A model generated the notes under the pieces. The model was given only the letters and a program-made list of their open reading frames with translations, had not been told where the DNA came from and made no database searches. Both the position numbers and the translations under genes were made by a program. A DNA stretch of 55,991 nt from Actinoplanes palleronii (GTDB taxonomy: Bacteria; Actinomycetota; Actinomycetes; Mycobacteriales; Micromonosporaceae), in contig NZ_BOMS01000126.1 of the NCBI RefSeq assembly GCF_016862315.1, positions 1 through 55,991 of the forward strand, read 5' to 3'. The number at the start of each line of letters is the position of its first letter. The first letter of the stretch is position 1. This document shows positions 1-7,475 of this stretch, one piece after another.

Positions 1-90
1 AGGCCCGCGATCGGCCCGAGGCCCGCGATCGGCCCGATGGCCGCGATCGGCCCGATGGCCGCGATCGGCCCGATGGCCGCCATCGGCCCG
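1..90. repeat. 18-bp tandem repeat, five units, in frame in the STM4014 gene
   Basis: Five consecutive 18-base units (1-18, 19-36, 37-54, 55-72, 73-90) differ from one another by only a few bases. On the minus strand each encodes six residues of the form H/P-R-A-D-R/G-G. The array may extend beyond the window. The near-identity of the units suggests recent slippage or unequal exchange. Confidence 0.9.
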
Positions 91-372
91 AAGGCCAGCA
101 GCGGCCGCGGGCCGGGCCGCGCCGCCTCTCTCCGGGGCGGTTGTGGAGGGGGCGCGGTGCGCGGAACCGAGGGTGCGCAGCAGGCGGTCCACCTCCGGGT
201 TTTCGCCCGGTGAGTCGATGCGGACCAGGGTGTCCGGGCCCGGGACGTGGCCGGTGAGCAGCACGTCCCGCCACGGAAAGACCTCCGGGGCGGGCAGGCC
301 GGCCCGGGCCACCGCTGCGGTGAACAGGGTGACCCGGCGGTTCTCCGGGTTGCCGACGACGGCCAGGCGCAC
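1..372 (-). CDS. STM4014 family protein, partial (N-terminal 124 codons)
   Basis: This is an open frame from a GTG at 372-370 to the window edge. Its start shares one base with the TAG stop of the STM4015 gene (TAGTG), so the two are probably translationally coupled. The first residues (RLAVVGNPENRR, then an RIDSPGEN motif near residue 60) match the STM4014 family as I know it. That family is found with STM4011-STM4015 in an operon that includes radical SAM proteins; its biochemical role is unknown to me. After about residue 90 the conserved sequence gives way to an Arg/Ala/Gly-rich stretch made by a tandem repeat (1-90), which is not typical of the family. The gene continues off the left edge, so it cannot be judged intact. 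Confidence 0.75.
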   Translation of the reverse strand, partial: MRLAVVGNPENRRVTLFTAAVARAGLPAPEVFPWRDVLLTGHVPGPDTLVRIDSPGENPEVDRLLRTLGSAHRAPSTTAPERGGAARPAAAAGLRADGGHRADRGHRADRGHRADRGPRADRGP

Positions 373-1289
373 TACTCCGACACCGCAGTGAAGCGGCCCC
401 ACTCCCGCTCGCTCTGCTGGTGCGACACGTCGACCGCGACGCCCGGCAGCTCCTCGACGAACCGCTGCGCCATCTCCGTCGTCATGAAGTGGTGGCTCAG
501 GTCGAGTGACTTCAGGTGGGTGAGCGGCTGCCCGGCCAGGAGTGCCTCGGCGCCGGTGTCACCCATCACGCCCAGTGACAGGTCGAGCTCGGCGAGCCGG
601 GCGACCACCGGTGCGGCGGCGAGGGCCGCGGCGACCTCGTCGGCGATCTCGGCGTTGCGCAGGCCGAGGTGGGTGAGTGCGGGCAGGGAACGGCCGGCCA
701 GGATCGGCGCCAGGTCCTCGGCGCGGGCGTCGCCGCCGTAGTTCGAGACGCCGAGCCACAGCTCCAGGAACGTCAGGTTCGGCAGCTCGGACGCACCGAT
801 CGCGCGGACCACCCCGGCCGGCAGGCCGCCGGCCTCGAAGACCAGCTCCCGCAGGCCCTCGTGCCGCAACGGGGTCAACTGGAGGTCTTCCGCGCCACGC
901 ACCCACAGGTGCTCCAGCGCCGGGAACGCCTCGAGCAGCGGCGTCAGGTCGCCCTGGTTGATCCAGGAGATCTCGCACTGCTCCGGGCTGATCTCGCCGA
1001 TGAACAACCCGCGCAGCCCGCTGAGCCGGTCGGCCCGGTTGACCAGCAGCTCCATCGGGAACGGCGTCTCGTATGCCGTGCCCCACTCGCCGACGATCAG
1101 CGCGGTCGGGCCGGCCGGACCGCAGCGCTCCAGCAACTGGTCGAGAGCGGCCTCGAACTCCTCCGGCGGGGCCTCGAAGTCCTCCATCTCGATCCGCCAG
1201 GCCACCGCGGCCGGATCGTCGACGGTCTCCCGCTCCAGTGGCACGACCGGCAGCCCCGCAAAGGTCGCCAGGTTGTCGTTGACGCTCAC
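372..1289 (-). CDS. STM4015 family (leucine-rich-repeat-like) protein
   Basis: A 305-residue protein starting at GTG 1289 with a GGGGGA ribosome site just upstream. The N-terminal half contains the STM4015-type stretch (FAGLPVVPL, then an EWGTAYETPF motif). The C-terminal half shows LRR-like strands such as LTFLELWLG, LTHLGLRNA, LAELDLSLG and LKSLDLSHH. No signal peptide or membrane segment is visible, so it is probably cytoplasmic. It is the first gene of the operon leading into STM4014. The family accompanies radical SAM enzymes in many actinobacteria; no defined activity is known to me, and a protein-interaction role is inference from the repeats. Confidence 0.8.
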   Translation of the reverse strand: MSVNDNLATFAGLPVVPLERETVDDPAAVAWRIEMEDFEAPPEEFEAALDQLLERCGPAGPTALIVGEWGTAYETPFPMELLVNRADRLSGLRGLFIGEISPEQCEISWINQGDLTPLLEAFPALEHLWVRGAEDLQLTPLRHEGLRELVFEAGGLPAGVVRAIGASELPNLTFLELWLGVSNYGGDARAEDLAPILAGRSLPALTHLGLRNAEIADEVAAALAAAPVVARLAELDLSLGVMGDTGAEALLAGQPLTHLKSLDLSHHFMTTEMAQRFVEELPGVAVDVSHQQSEREWGRFTAVSE

Positions 1290-1480
1290 ACATCCCCCTC
1301 AGCCGCGCTGACACCGTCCGGAACAGTGCCGAGAAGTTAGCAGGCCCCACCGACACTTTCCGGACCCGGTTAACCCGAACAGTTGATACCTACTGTCCGG
1401 ATCGAGACTGCCATCTCGACCACGAAGTTGATCACTGAGAGTATCGAGAGCCTCACCCGATGGCGACAACGAGGTGCGGC

Positions 1481-1921
1481 ATGATCGCCATTCTTCTGGT
1501 CCGTCACGCGGACATCGCTCTTCCACGGGTCTCGGCCGATCCGTCCCTGAACGACGCGGGGCGGGCACGTGCCGAGGCGCTCGCGCACGTCGCCGGCTCG
1601 GCCGGGGTGACGACCGTGTTCACCTCGCCTTTCCGGCGTACGAAAGAAACCGCCGAACCGATCCTGAAGCGGCTCGGCCTCGTCGCCCGGGAGATGCCGG
1701 ACGCCGCCACCGTCGCCCGGCAGGCGCACGCCGGGGAGTACGGCCCGGTCGTGCTGATCGTCGGGCACAGCAACACCGTTCCGGACGTGATCGCCGCGCT
1801 GGGCGTCGCGTCCCCGCCGGCCGTCCACGAGACCCGCTTCGACCACCTGTTCGTGGTGAGCCTGACCGATGCGGGTCAGACCGGCCTGCTGGCTCTGACG
1901 TACGGAAATCCTTCTTTCTGA
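1481..1921 (+). CDS. Histidine phosphatase family protein (phosphoglycerate-mutase fold)
   Basis: A 146-residue protein. The LLVRHAD motif places the catalytic phospho-accepting His at residue 9, SPFRRTKETAE supplies the second Arg, and VGHSNT near residue 98 the second His. The usual catalytic set of the histidine phosphatase superfamily is therefore present, with RHA in place of RHG. The protein is short and lacks inserts, like SixA-type or small broad-specificity phosphatases. I chose the ATG at 1481, two codons before the first beta strand; an ATG at 1460 would add seven residues. It sits 17 bases upstream of the protease gene, so co-transcription is likely. The substrate cannot be read from sequence. 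Confidence 0.8.
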   Translation: MIAILLVRHADIALPRVSADPSLNDAGRARAEALAHVAGSAGVTTVFTSPFRRTKETAEPILKRLGLVAREMPDAATVARQAHAGEYGPVVLIVGHSNTVPDVIAALGVASPPAVHETRFDHLFVVSLTDAGQTGLLALTYGNPSF

Positions 1922-1938
1922 TCCGAGGTGTCCTTGCC

Positions 1939-3015
1939 ATGTCCGCCCACCGCACACTCAGCTGCATCACCCCGCCGTTCATCCTGACCAGGCTGCTGGA
2001 CAGCGACAACCACGCCATCCGCGACGCGGCCCTGTCCACCCTGCTCACCTCCGCCCAGCTGCGCGGCGAGCGCGGTGTCCGCTCGCTGATCGCCGGAGCC
2101 CTGGTCACGCCCGGTGACGGGCGCCGGAGCATCTTCGACTGCCGGCACAGCACGTTCCTGCCGTCCGCCACCCTGGTCCGCTCGGAGGGTGAGGCGGACG
2201 TCGCCGACGTGTCGGTCAACCAGGCCTTCAACGGGCTGGGCACCACCCGCGACTTCTTCCGCACCGTGTTCCAGCGCGACTCGATCGACGGCCGGGGCAT
2301 GCGGCTGCTGGGCTACGTGCACCGTGGCCGGCACTACAACAACGCGTTCTGGGACGGCCAGGAGATGGTCTTCGGGGACGGCGACGGGGAGGTCTTCAGC
2401 GACTTCACCGGCTCGCTCGGCGTGATCGCCCACGAGCTGGCCCACGGCGTCACGGAGCACACCGCGGGCCTGGAGTACCACAACCAGTCCGGCGCGCTCA
2501 ACGAGTCGCTGTCCGACGTGGCCGGCGCGATGGTGACCCAGTGGTTCCTGCAGCAGACCGCGGACCAGGCGGACTGGCTGATCGGCGCCGAGGTCTTCAC
2601 CCCGAACATCGACGCGGACGCGCTGCGGTCGATGAAGGCGCCCGGCACCGCGTTCGACAACAAGCTGTTCGGCAAGGACCCGCAGCCCGACCACATGGAC
2701 CGGTTCGTCGAGCTGCCCGACACCGATCAGGGCGACAACGGGGGCGTGCACATCAACTCCGGCATCCCGAACAAGGCGTTCTACCTGCTGGCCACCGGGA
2801 TCGGCGGTTACTCCTGGGATGCTCCGGGGCGCATCTGGTATGAATCGATGAAGGCGTCGACCGCGACCACCGAGTTCCAGGGCTTCGCCGACATCACGCT
2901 CCGCAAGGCGGAAGAGCTTTACGGTACGGAGAGTCGCGAGCAGCAGGCTGTCAAGGAGGCGTGGTCCGGAGTGGGCATCCAGGTGAGCACGACCCCGACG
3001 CTCAGGCGCCAGTAG
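1939..3015 (+). CDS. Protealysin-like M4 family metalloprotease
   Basis: A 358-residue thermolysin-family zinc protease. It carries HELAH (H165, H169), the ESLSD motif with the third ligand at about E189, and the NGGVHINSGIP block with the transition-state His at about 271. There is no signal peptide. Instead there is a short N-terminal region with a CITPPFIL motif (residues 8-15), typical of the short propeptide of protealysin-like enzymes, which can be intracellular. The ATG at 1939 is the start that includes this propeptide; upstream codons in the same frame overlap the phosphatase gene and do not look coding. The next gene begins on the base after the stop and encodes an emfourin-type inhibitor, which strongly supports the protealysin assignment. 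Confidence 0.9.
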   Translation: MSAHRTLSCITPPFILTRLLDSDNHAIRDAALSTLLTSAQLRGERGVRSLIAGALVTPGDGRRSIFDCRHSTFLPSATLVRSEGEADVADVSVNQAFNGLGTTRDFFRTVFQRDSIDGRGMRLLGYVHRGRHYNNAFWDGQEMVFGDGDGEVFSDFTGSLGVIAHELAHGVTEHTAGLEYHNQSGALNESLSDVAGAMVTQWFLQQTADQADWLIGAEVFTPNIDADALRSMKAPGTAFDNKLFGKDPQPDHMDRFVELPDTDQGDNGGVHINSGIPNKAFYLLATGIGGYSWDAPGRIWYESMKASTATTEFQGFADITLRKAEELYGTESREQQAVKEAWSGVGIQVSTTPTLRRQ

Positions 3016-3312
3016 ATGCGAGTGTCCCTGACGACCCATGGCGGGCTGGCGGCTGCGATCACTCGGCAGCTGCCACCCCGCGTGGCCGATACGGATCAGC
3101 TCTCACCCGAGGTCGCCGCCGAACTGCGCGGCCTGATCGACGCGGTGCGTGGTGATCCTCCCGGTCGGCCCGATCCCGCCGCCAGGGACGCCATGACCTA
3201 CACGATCGTGGTCGAGCACGGTCCGGAGCCGACCACGCTCACCGCCTCCGACACCGCGATGACGAAGTCCTTCGCCGACCTGCTGGACTGGGTCGAGCGC
3301 AACGCCGCCTAG
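3016..3312 (+). CDS. Emfourin-like protealysin inhibitor
   Basis: A 98-residue protein whose ATG directly follows the protease stop codon with no spacer. The pattern MRVSLTTHGG..., then an acidic ...LSPEVAAELRGLIDA helix, a TYTIVVEHG strand and a ...DTAMTKSFADLLDWV end, matches emfourin (M4in) proteins. Emfourins are slow, tight-binding inhibitors encoded beside protealysins. It presumably keeps the cytoplasmic protease inactive until release or secretion; this is inference from characterised pairs. Its last four bases overlap the convergent TetR gene. Confidence 0.8.
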   Translation: MRVSLTTHGGLAAAITRQLPPRVADTDQLSPEVAAELRGLIDAVRGDPPGRPDPAARDAMTYTIVVEHGPEPTTLTASDTAMTKSFADLLDWVERNAA

Positions 3313-3968
3313 GGCCGGGGGAGCGCCGCGTAACCGGCGATCAGGATGTCGACGGCCTGGGTGAAACGGGAGTCGAAGTCCAGCCCGGCCCGGGTCGCGA
3401 TGACCTCCAGCAGGTTCGGGAACTCGGCCGGGTCCAGCTCGGCGGCGTGCTGGTCGAGATCCGGCTCGGAGCCCTCGTGGCCGGGCGTCTGTCCGACTTC
3501 GGCCAGGGTGTGCCCGATCGTGAACGTGGCCAGCACGTTCACCATGTCCAGAGCGCGGCCCAGCGGCAGCCCGGCGGTTCGCATCGCGGCCAGCCAGCCC
3601 TCCGACATGCGCAGCGCGTCGGGGGAGTTCACCGGGCGGGTGGCGGCCAGCGGCAGCACACCCGGGTGGGCGATCAGCGCGGACCGCAGCCCGTGCGCGA
3701 ACGCCCGCAGCCAGGCCGGCCAGTCGTCGCCGGACGGGGCGCCGAGGCCGGTGAAGGCGGTCTCCATCACCCGGTCGACCAGGCCGTCCAGCAGCGCGTC
3801 CTTGTTCGGCACGTGGCGGTAGAGCGACATCGCCTCGACGCCCAGCTGCGCGCCGAGCTTGCGCATCGACAGCGCGGGCAGGCCGTGCGCGTCCACGTAG
3901 TCCAGCGCGGCGTCGAGCACCCGCTCCCGGGTCAGGCCGGCTTTGGCCCCGGCGCGACGGTCCGGCAC
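3309..3968 (-). CDS. TetR/AcrR family transcriptional regulator
   Basis: A 219-residue protein with GTG start at 3968 and a GGGGG ribosome site. The N-terminal helix-turn-helix is clear (LTRERVLDAALDYVD, then LSMRKLGAQLGVEAMSLYRHV). The C-terminal part resembles TetR_C_1-type ligand domains (LRSALIAHPGVLPLAATRP). It diverges from a small membrane protein gene at 4059, and the 90-base spacer holds two identical palindromes (3988-4002 and 4024-4038) that are its likely operators. It therefore probably represses itself and the membrane protein gene. The inducer is unknown. Confidence 0.85.
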   Translation of the reverse strand: MPDRRAGAKAGLTRERVLDAALDYVDAHGLPALSMRKLGAQLGVEAMSLYRHVPNKDALLDGLVDRVMETAFTGLGAPSGDDWPAWLRAFAHGLRSALIAHPGVLPLAATRPVNSPDALRMSEGWLAAMRTAGLPLGRALDMVNVLATFTIGHTLAEVGQTPGHEGSEPDLDQHAAELDPAEFPNLLEVIATRAGLDFDSRFTQAVDILIAGYAALPRP

Positions 3969-3987
3969 GAGCTACCCCCTTGACGAT

Positions 3988-4002
3988 GCTTACGGTGTAA
4001 GC
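3988..4002. promoter_or_regulatory. TetR operator palindrome 1
   Basis: The sequence GCTTACGGTGTAAGC is a 15-base palindrome with 7-base arms. It lies in the spacer between the divergent TetR gene and the membrane protein gene. The same site occurs in reverse orientation at 4024-4038, 36 bases centre to centre. Confidence 0.75.
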
Positions 4003-4023
4003 CACGATACCGGAGACGACGAT

Positions 4024-4038
4024 GCTTACACCGTAAGC
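4024..4038. promoter_or_regulatory. TetR operator palindrome 2
   Basis: The sequence GCTTACACCGTAAGC is the exact reverse complement of operator 1. It lies 10 bases upstream of the ribosome site of the gene at 4059, so bound repressor would block that gene directly. Confidence 0.75.
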
Positions 4039-4058
4039 ATGATCTCCGGAGGTAGCTC

Positions 4059-4529
4059 GTGTATGCGCTCGCCATCGTCCTGATCCTGGCCGCGGTCGGC
4101 TACTTCCTGGTGATGACGCTCGTCGACCTGTTCCCGCTGAACAACGTGCGCGACGCCACGCGCTCCGAGCAACTGACCGAGGTGGCCGTGAACGCGCCGG
4201 TGATGGCGCTGCCCGCGGTGCTGCTCGGTGTCGCCGCAGCCACGTCACTGCCCGCTTTCGGGTATGCCGGCGCGGTGCTGGAGTCCCTGGCCGTGCTCGG
4301 TGGCCTGCTGCTGTGGTGGTCGCCGTACCTGCTCGGTGTCGTCATGCCGTGGGCCACCGCCGGCACCGGGGTGAGCTGGGCGCAGCTGCACGCGCGGACC
4401 TACGCGCGGACGGTCACCGTGCTGCCGCGGATCGGGGACCGGCCCCGGCCGAATCTGGAGCACATGATCCTGCACGCGCTGATGCTGGGCGCGGCGGTGA
4501 CCACGTTCGCGGCCAGTGCGGCGATGTGA
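4059..4529 (+). CDS. Small four-helix integral membrane protein
   Basis: A 156-residue protein starting at GTG 4059 with a strong GGAGG site six bases upstream. Four hydrophobic segments are visible: residues about 3-25, 48-68, 74-100 and 138-155. A polar loop between the third and fourth contains HARTYARTVTVLPRIGDRPRPN. I do not recognise a named family with confidence. Its position opposite a TetR regulator and behind a doubled operator suggests a repressed, inducible membrane protein, possibly for efflux or stress. That function is inference only. Confidence 0.8.
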   Translation: MYALAIVLILAAVGYFLVMTLVDLFPLNNVRDATRSEQLTEVAVNAPVMALPAVLLGVAAATSLPAFGYAGAVLESLAVLGGLLLWWSPYLLGVVMPWATAGTGVSWAQLHARTYARTVTVLPRIGDRPRPNLEHMILHALMLGAAVTTFAASAAM

Positions 4530-4553
4530 GCGGCTTCCATCGTACGAAATCGG

Positions 4554-5885
4554 TCATGATCTTGAAATGTGCTCGCGGACCGAAACCGGCGCCGCGACAT
4601 CGGCACGGACGACCTTGATCCTCAGCCGGGGGCTGCGGCGACCGGTCGGGCGGCGCGGCGCCGGAACCCGCGGCAGGGATGGCTCCGGCAGCGGCGGGAG
4701 GGACGGCAGTGACCAGTCCATTCGCCATGCCGGGCGCAACACCGCCGCGAGGTAGGCGATCCCGCACACCCACAGCGCCAGGTTCAGCCCGCCCGCGCTC
4801 AGCAACACCGCGCCGAGCAGACCGCCGACCGGGATCCCGGCCCACGCCCATGCACTGATCAAAGTCTGCACCCGTCCCCGCAGCGGCGCCGGGATCAGCT
4901 CCACCTGGATCGTCTCGAGCAGCGGGTTGAACAGGCCGGAACCGATGCCGGCCAGAGCATAGACCGCGATCACCGCCTCCGGCGGCAGTCCCAGCGCGAG
5001 CACGATGATCCGGGTCGGCCCGCTGCTGAGGACCCCGATCAGGTACGTCGCCCGGCGCGGCAGGCGGGCCCCGAAACCGGCCGAGGCCAGCGCGGACGCG
5101 ATCGAGGCCAGCCCGACCGTGCTCAGCGCCAACCCGACAACTGTCGCGTCGTGACCGCCGGCCCGCGCCCAGATCGGCAGCAGCACCGCCATCAGCGCCT
5201 GGTCGAGCAGGTTGGTGACGACGAACATCGCGGTCAGCGCGCGCAGCGGCGAGTTGCCCCGCAGGAACGCGGCGCCGGTGCGCAGCCGATCGACATACGT
5301 CTCGTCGTCGCGCCCGTGGTCGCGCACCGGATCGGTCACCGTGAGCGTGACGATCAGCGTGGCGACGCCGAGCATGGCGGCCGCCGCCCACAACGCCCGA
5401 TCCCCGCCCAGCGTGGCGACCAGCCACCCGGCCAGCGCGGTGCCGACCGCAGTCGCGGTACGTTCGACGGCGGTCGCCAGCCCCACCCCGCGGGCGGTCG
5501 ACTGCCCGGCGTCGGCAGCGGCGAACGGCACCAGCAGCCGTTTCGCTGCGCTGGCCGGCCCGTCGGCACACCCGACCAGCACCAGCATGGCAGTCAGCAG
5601 CCACAGTGGCGGCGTCCCGAAGATCGCCGGAATGATCAGTACGACCGCCGACGTCACGTCACCGGCGGCGCTGATCCGGCGCGGCCCGATCCGGTCCAGC
5701 AGCGGGCCGGCCAGCCACTGCGTGAACGCGTACGGCAGCACCTGGCAGGCCACCACCAGGCCGGTCTGCGCGGCGCTGCCGGTCCGGTCCAGCACCAGCC
5801 ACGGCACGGCCACGGTGAGCAGCCGGTTCGCCGACAGGGTGCAGGCCTGCGCGCCCAGCACCCCGGTGAGTCCACGCCATCTCAC
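4554..5885 (-). CDS. MFS transporter
   Basis: About 443 residues from the GTG at 5885. Roughly twelve hydrophobic segments are present, with MFS features such as a DRIGPRR loop after the second helix and a charged central loop (TDPVRDHGRDDETYVDRLR) between two six-helix halves. Best guess is a drug- or metabolite-exporting permease of the DHA/MFS_1 group. The C-terminal tail, about 60 residues, is Pro/Arg-rich and probably cytoplasmic. The start is uncertain: the frame remains open to a GTG at 5969 (28 more codons, including an ATG at 5936), but those codons look non-membrane and of different composition. The substrate is unknown. Confidence 0.8.
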   Translation of the reverse strand: MRWRGLTGVLGAQACTLSANRLLTVAVPWLVLDRTGSAAQTGLVVACQVLPYAFTQWLAGPLLDRIGPRRISAAGDVTSAVVLIIPAIFGTPPLWLLTAMLVLVGCADGPASAAKRLLVPFAAADAGQSTARGVGLATAVERTATAVGTALAGWLVATLGGDRALWAAAAMLGVATLIVTLTVTDPVRDHGRDDETYVDRLRTGAAFLRGNSPLRALTAMFVVTNLLDQALMAVLLPIWARAGGHDATVVGLALSTVGLASIASALASAGFGARLPRRATYLIGVLSSGPTRIIVLALGLPPEAVIAVYALAGIGSGLFNPLLETIQVELIPAPLRGRVQTLISAWAWAGIPVGGLLGAVLLSAGGLNLALWVCGIAYLAAVLRPAWRMDWSLPSLPPLPEPSLPRVPAPRRPTGRRSPRLRIKVVRADVAAPVSVREHISRS

Positions 5886-5892
5886 CCGGCCA

Positions 5893-6198
5893 TCACCGGC
5901 ACCGGACGTGGTTGATCGATATCGCCATCCGAGCATCCTTCGGCAAAAGGCGGGGCGGTTTCTTCGCACCGTAGATGTCGATGGCCACCGCAGGTAGTCG
6001 GCCGTCGATTACGAGATAGCCGGAATCAGTACTTCCCGACAGTCGGGCGGCTCCGGTTGTTGACCAATACCCGCAGGTCACACCGTCGAAGGTCAACTTT
6101 CCCGGTCCGCGCTTATCGGCTACTCGTCGCGCGGAATTGATGTTCCCGAAGTCGCACAGTGAGTCCGTCGTATGCTCTTGCGGTGAGCTCGCTGCCAT
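5893..6198 (-). other. Orphan open frame of lower GC, possible small or decayed gene
   Basis: The spacer between the MFS gene and the deaminase is visibly poorer in GC than its surroundings. It holds a minus-strand open frame of 101 codons, with a strand-like stretch (KLTFDGVTCGYWSTTG, then GYLVIDGRLPAVAIDIYG). Third codon positions are much less GC-biased than in neighbouring genes, and the frame overlaps the starts of both flanking genes. It could be a relic or a transferred fragment; it could equally be non-coding promoter DNA. Confidence 0.2.
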
Positions 6199-6665
6199 TC
6201 ATTGAAGCCGACGTGACCCACCTGGAGCGAGCGGTCGAGCTCGCCTGGACCGCCCGGAACCGTGGCGACCATCCGTTCGGCTCGCTGCTGGTCACCCCGG
6301 ACGGCGGCATCCTCGAGGCGGCGAACACGGTGGTCACCGGCGCCGATCCGACCGGCCACGCGGAGACCAACCTGGTCCGCCTGGCCGGCGGCGTCGACCG
6401 GGAGGCGCTGACCGGGAGCACGCTCTACACCAGCACCGAGCCGTGCGCGATGTGTGCGGGCGCGATCTACTGGTCCGGGATCGGGCGGGTGGTCTTCGCG
6501 CTCTCCGCGGAGGGACTGAACGCGATGGTCGTGGAGGAAGAGGGGATCCCGCCGCTGCGCCTGCCGTGCCGGGAGGTGTTCGCGCGAGGTGGGCGGTCGA
6601 TCGAGGTGGCGGGGCCGTTCGACATGCCGTCGGCGACCGAGGTCCACGTCGGTTTCTGGGATTGA
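6183..6665 (+). CDS. Nucleoside deaminase (cytidine/deoxycytidylate deaminase fold)
   Basis: A 160-residue protein. The HAE motif (in DPTGHAETNLV) gives a zinc ligand and the catalytic Glu, and PCAMCAGAIYWSG gives the PCxxC zinc pair. The DHPFGSLLV start of the domain and the length resemble guanine deaminase or tRNA-adenosine-deaminase-like members of the CMP/dCMP family. It probably deaminates a purine or related base in the cytoplasm; the exact substrate is not readable. The start is taken at GTG 6183, which fits the family N-terminus (SSLPFIEADVTHLERA). It diverges from the MFS gene and stands alone. Confidence 0.85.
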   Translation: MSSLPFIEADVTHLERAVELAWTARNRGDHPFGSLLVTPDGGILEAANTVVTGADPTGHAETNLVRLAGGVDREALTGSTLYTSTEPCAMCAGAIYWSGIGRVVFALSAEGLNAMVVEEEGIPPLRLPCREVFARGGRSIEVAGPFDMPSATEVHVGFWD

Positions 6666-6720
6666 CCGGGTCGCCGACCGCGCGGCTTGCGGCACATCCG
6701 GGGTACGGCCAGCTGCTTGC

Positions 6721-7389
6721 TCAGGCCAGGTCGGATTCGGTCAGCGCGTCGGGGATCGGGGTGGCGCCGGTGTTGAAGCGGATCGTGCGGCCGATCGTCG
6801 CGGGCTCGGCCAGGACGTGCACCACGACGGCGGCGACGTCGGCGCGGCTCACCGAACCGGCCGTGGCACCCTGGCTCGCGGTCTCGATCCGGCCGGTCGG
6901 CGGCTCGTCGAGGAGGCGGCTCGGCGCGAGGACCGTCCAATCCAGATCGGTCGTCGCGAGGTGGGCGTCGGCCGCGGCCTTCGCCTCGGCGTACGGGAAG
7001 AAGCTGCTCTCGGCCGGGACGCCGTGATCGATCTGCGAACCGAAGTAGGAAACCATCACGTAGCGGCGGACGCCGGCCCGCGCCGCCGCGTCCATCGAGC
7101 GGATCGCCGCGTCGCGGTCGACCGCGTAGGTGCGGGACGGGCTCCCGCCGCCGGCCCCGGCCGACCAGACGATCGCGTCGTGGCCGGCGAACAGCGTGGC
7201 CAGCTCCTCGACACCGAGCTGCTCGACGTCGGCGACCAGCGGTTTCGCGCCGGTCTCCGCGACGTCGGCGGCGTGCTCCGGATTGCGGAGCACCGCGGTC
7301 ACCTCGTGCCCGGCCTCGACCAGCAGCGGCAGCGCCAGCAGCGCCACCTTTCCGTGACCACCCATGACAAGAACACGCGATTCGTCCAT
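6721..7389 (-). CDS. NAD(P)H-binding atypical SDR protein
   Basis: A 222-residue single Rossmann domain. The N-terminal VLVMGGHGKVALLALPLL motif resembles GGxGxxG of atypical short-chain dehydrogenases. IVWSAGAGGG follows near residue 75, and a YVMVSYFG strand and a YAEAKAAAD helix replace the classical YxxxK. It matches the NAD(P)H-binding (NmrA/HSCARG-like) group often annotated only as SDR family oxidoreductase. It may be a redox-sensing or reductase protein; the substrate is unknown. It is separated from the downstream LLM gene by a stem-loop-bearing spacer. Confidence 0.8.
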   Translation of the reverse strand: MDESRVLVMGGHGKVALLALPLLVEAGHEVTAVLRNPEHAADVAETGAKPLVADVEQLGVEELATLFAGHDAIVWSAGAGGGSPSRTYAVDRDAAIRSMDAAARAGVRRYVMVSYFGSQIDHGVPAESSFFPYAEAKAAADAHLATTDLDWTVLAPSRLLDEPPTGRIETASQGATAGSVSRADVAAVVVHVLAEPATIGRTIRFNTGATPIPDALTESDLA

Positions 7390-7438
7390 TCCCGGGAGGT
7401 TACGCCTACCTGCGGCGATCCCTTCCGGTCGGCAGGTC

Positions 7439-7463
7439 CGGCCGGGCTCATCGAGCCCGGCCG
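7439..7463 (-). terminator. Stem-loop downstream of the LLM oxidoreductase gene
   Basis: An 11-base perfect stem (CGGCCGGGCTC, loop ATC, then its complement) begins 13 bases beyond the LLM stop codon. There is no T-tract, which is common in high-GC genomes. It also lies upstream of nothing else on this strand, so a terminator or 3' stabiliser is the best reading. Confidence 0.5.
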
Positions 7464-7475
7464 TGAACCTGTCGG

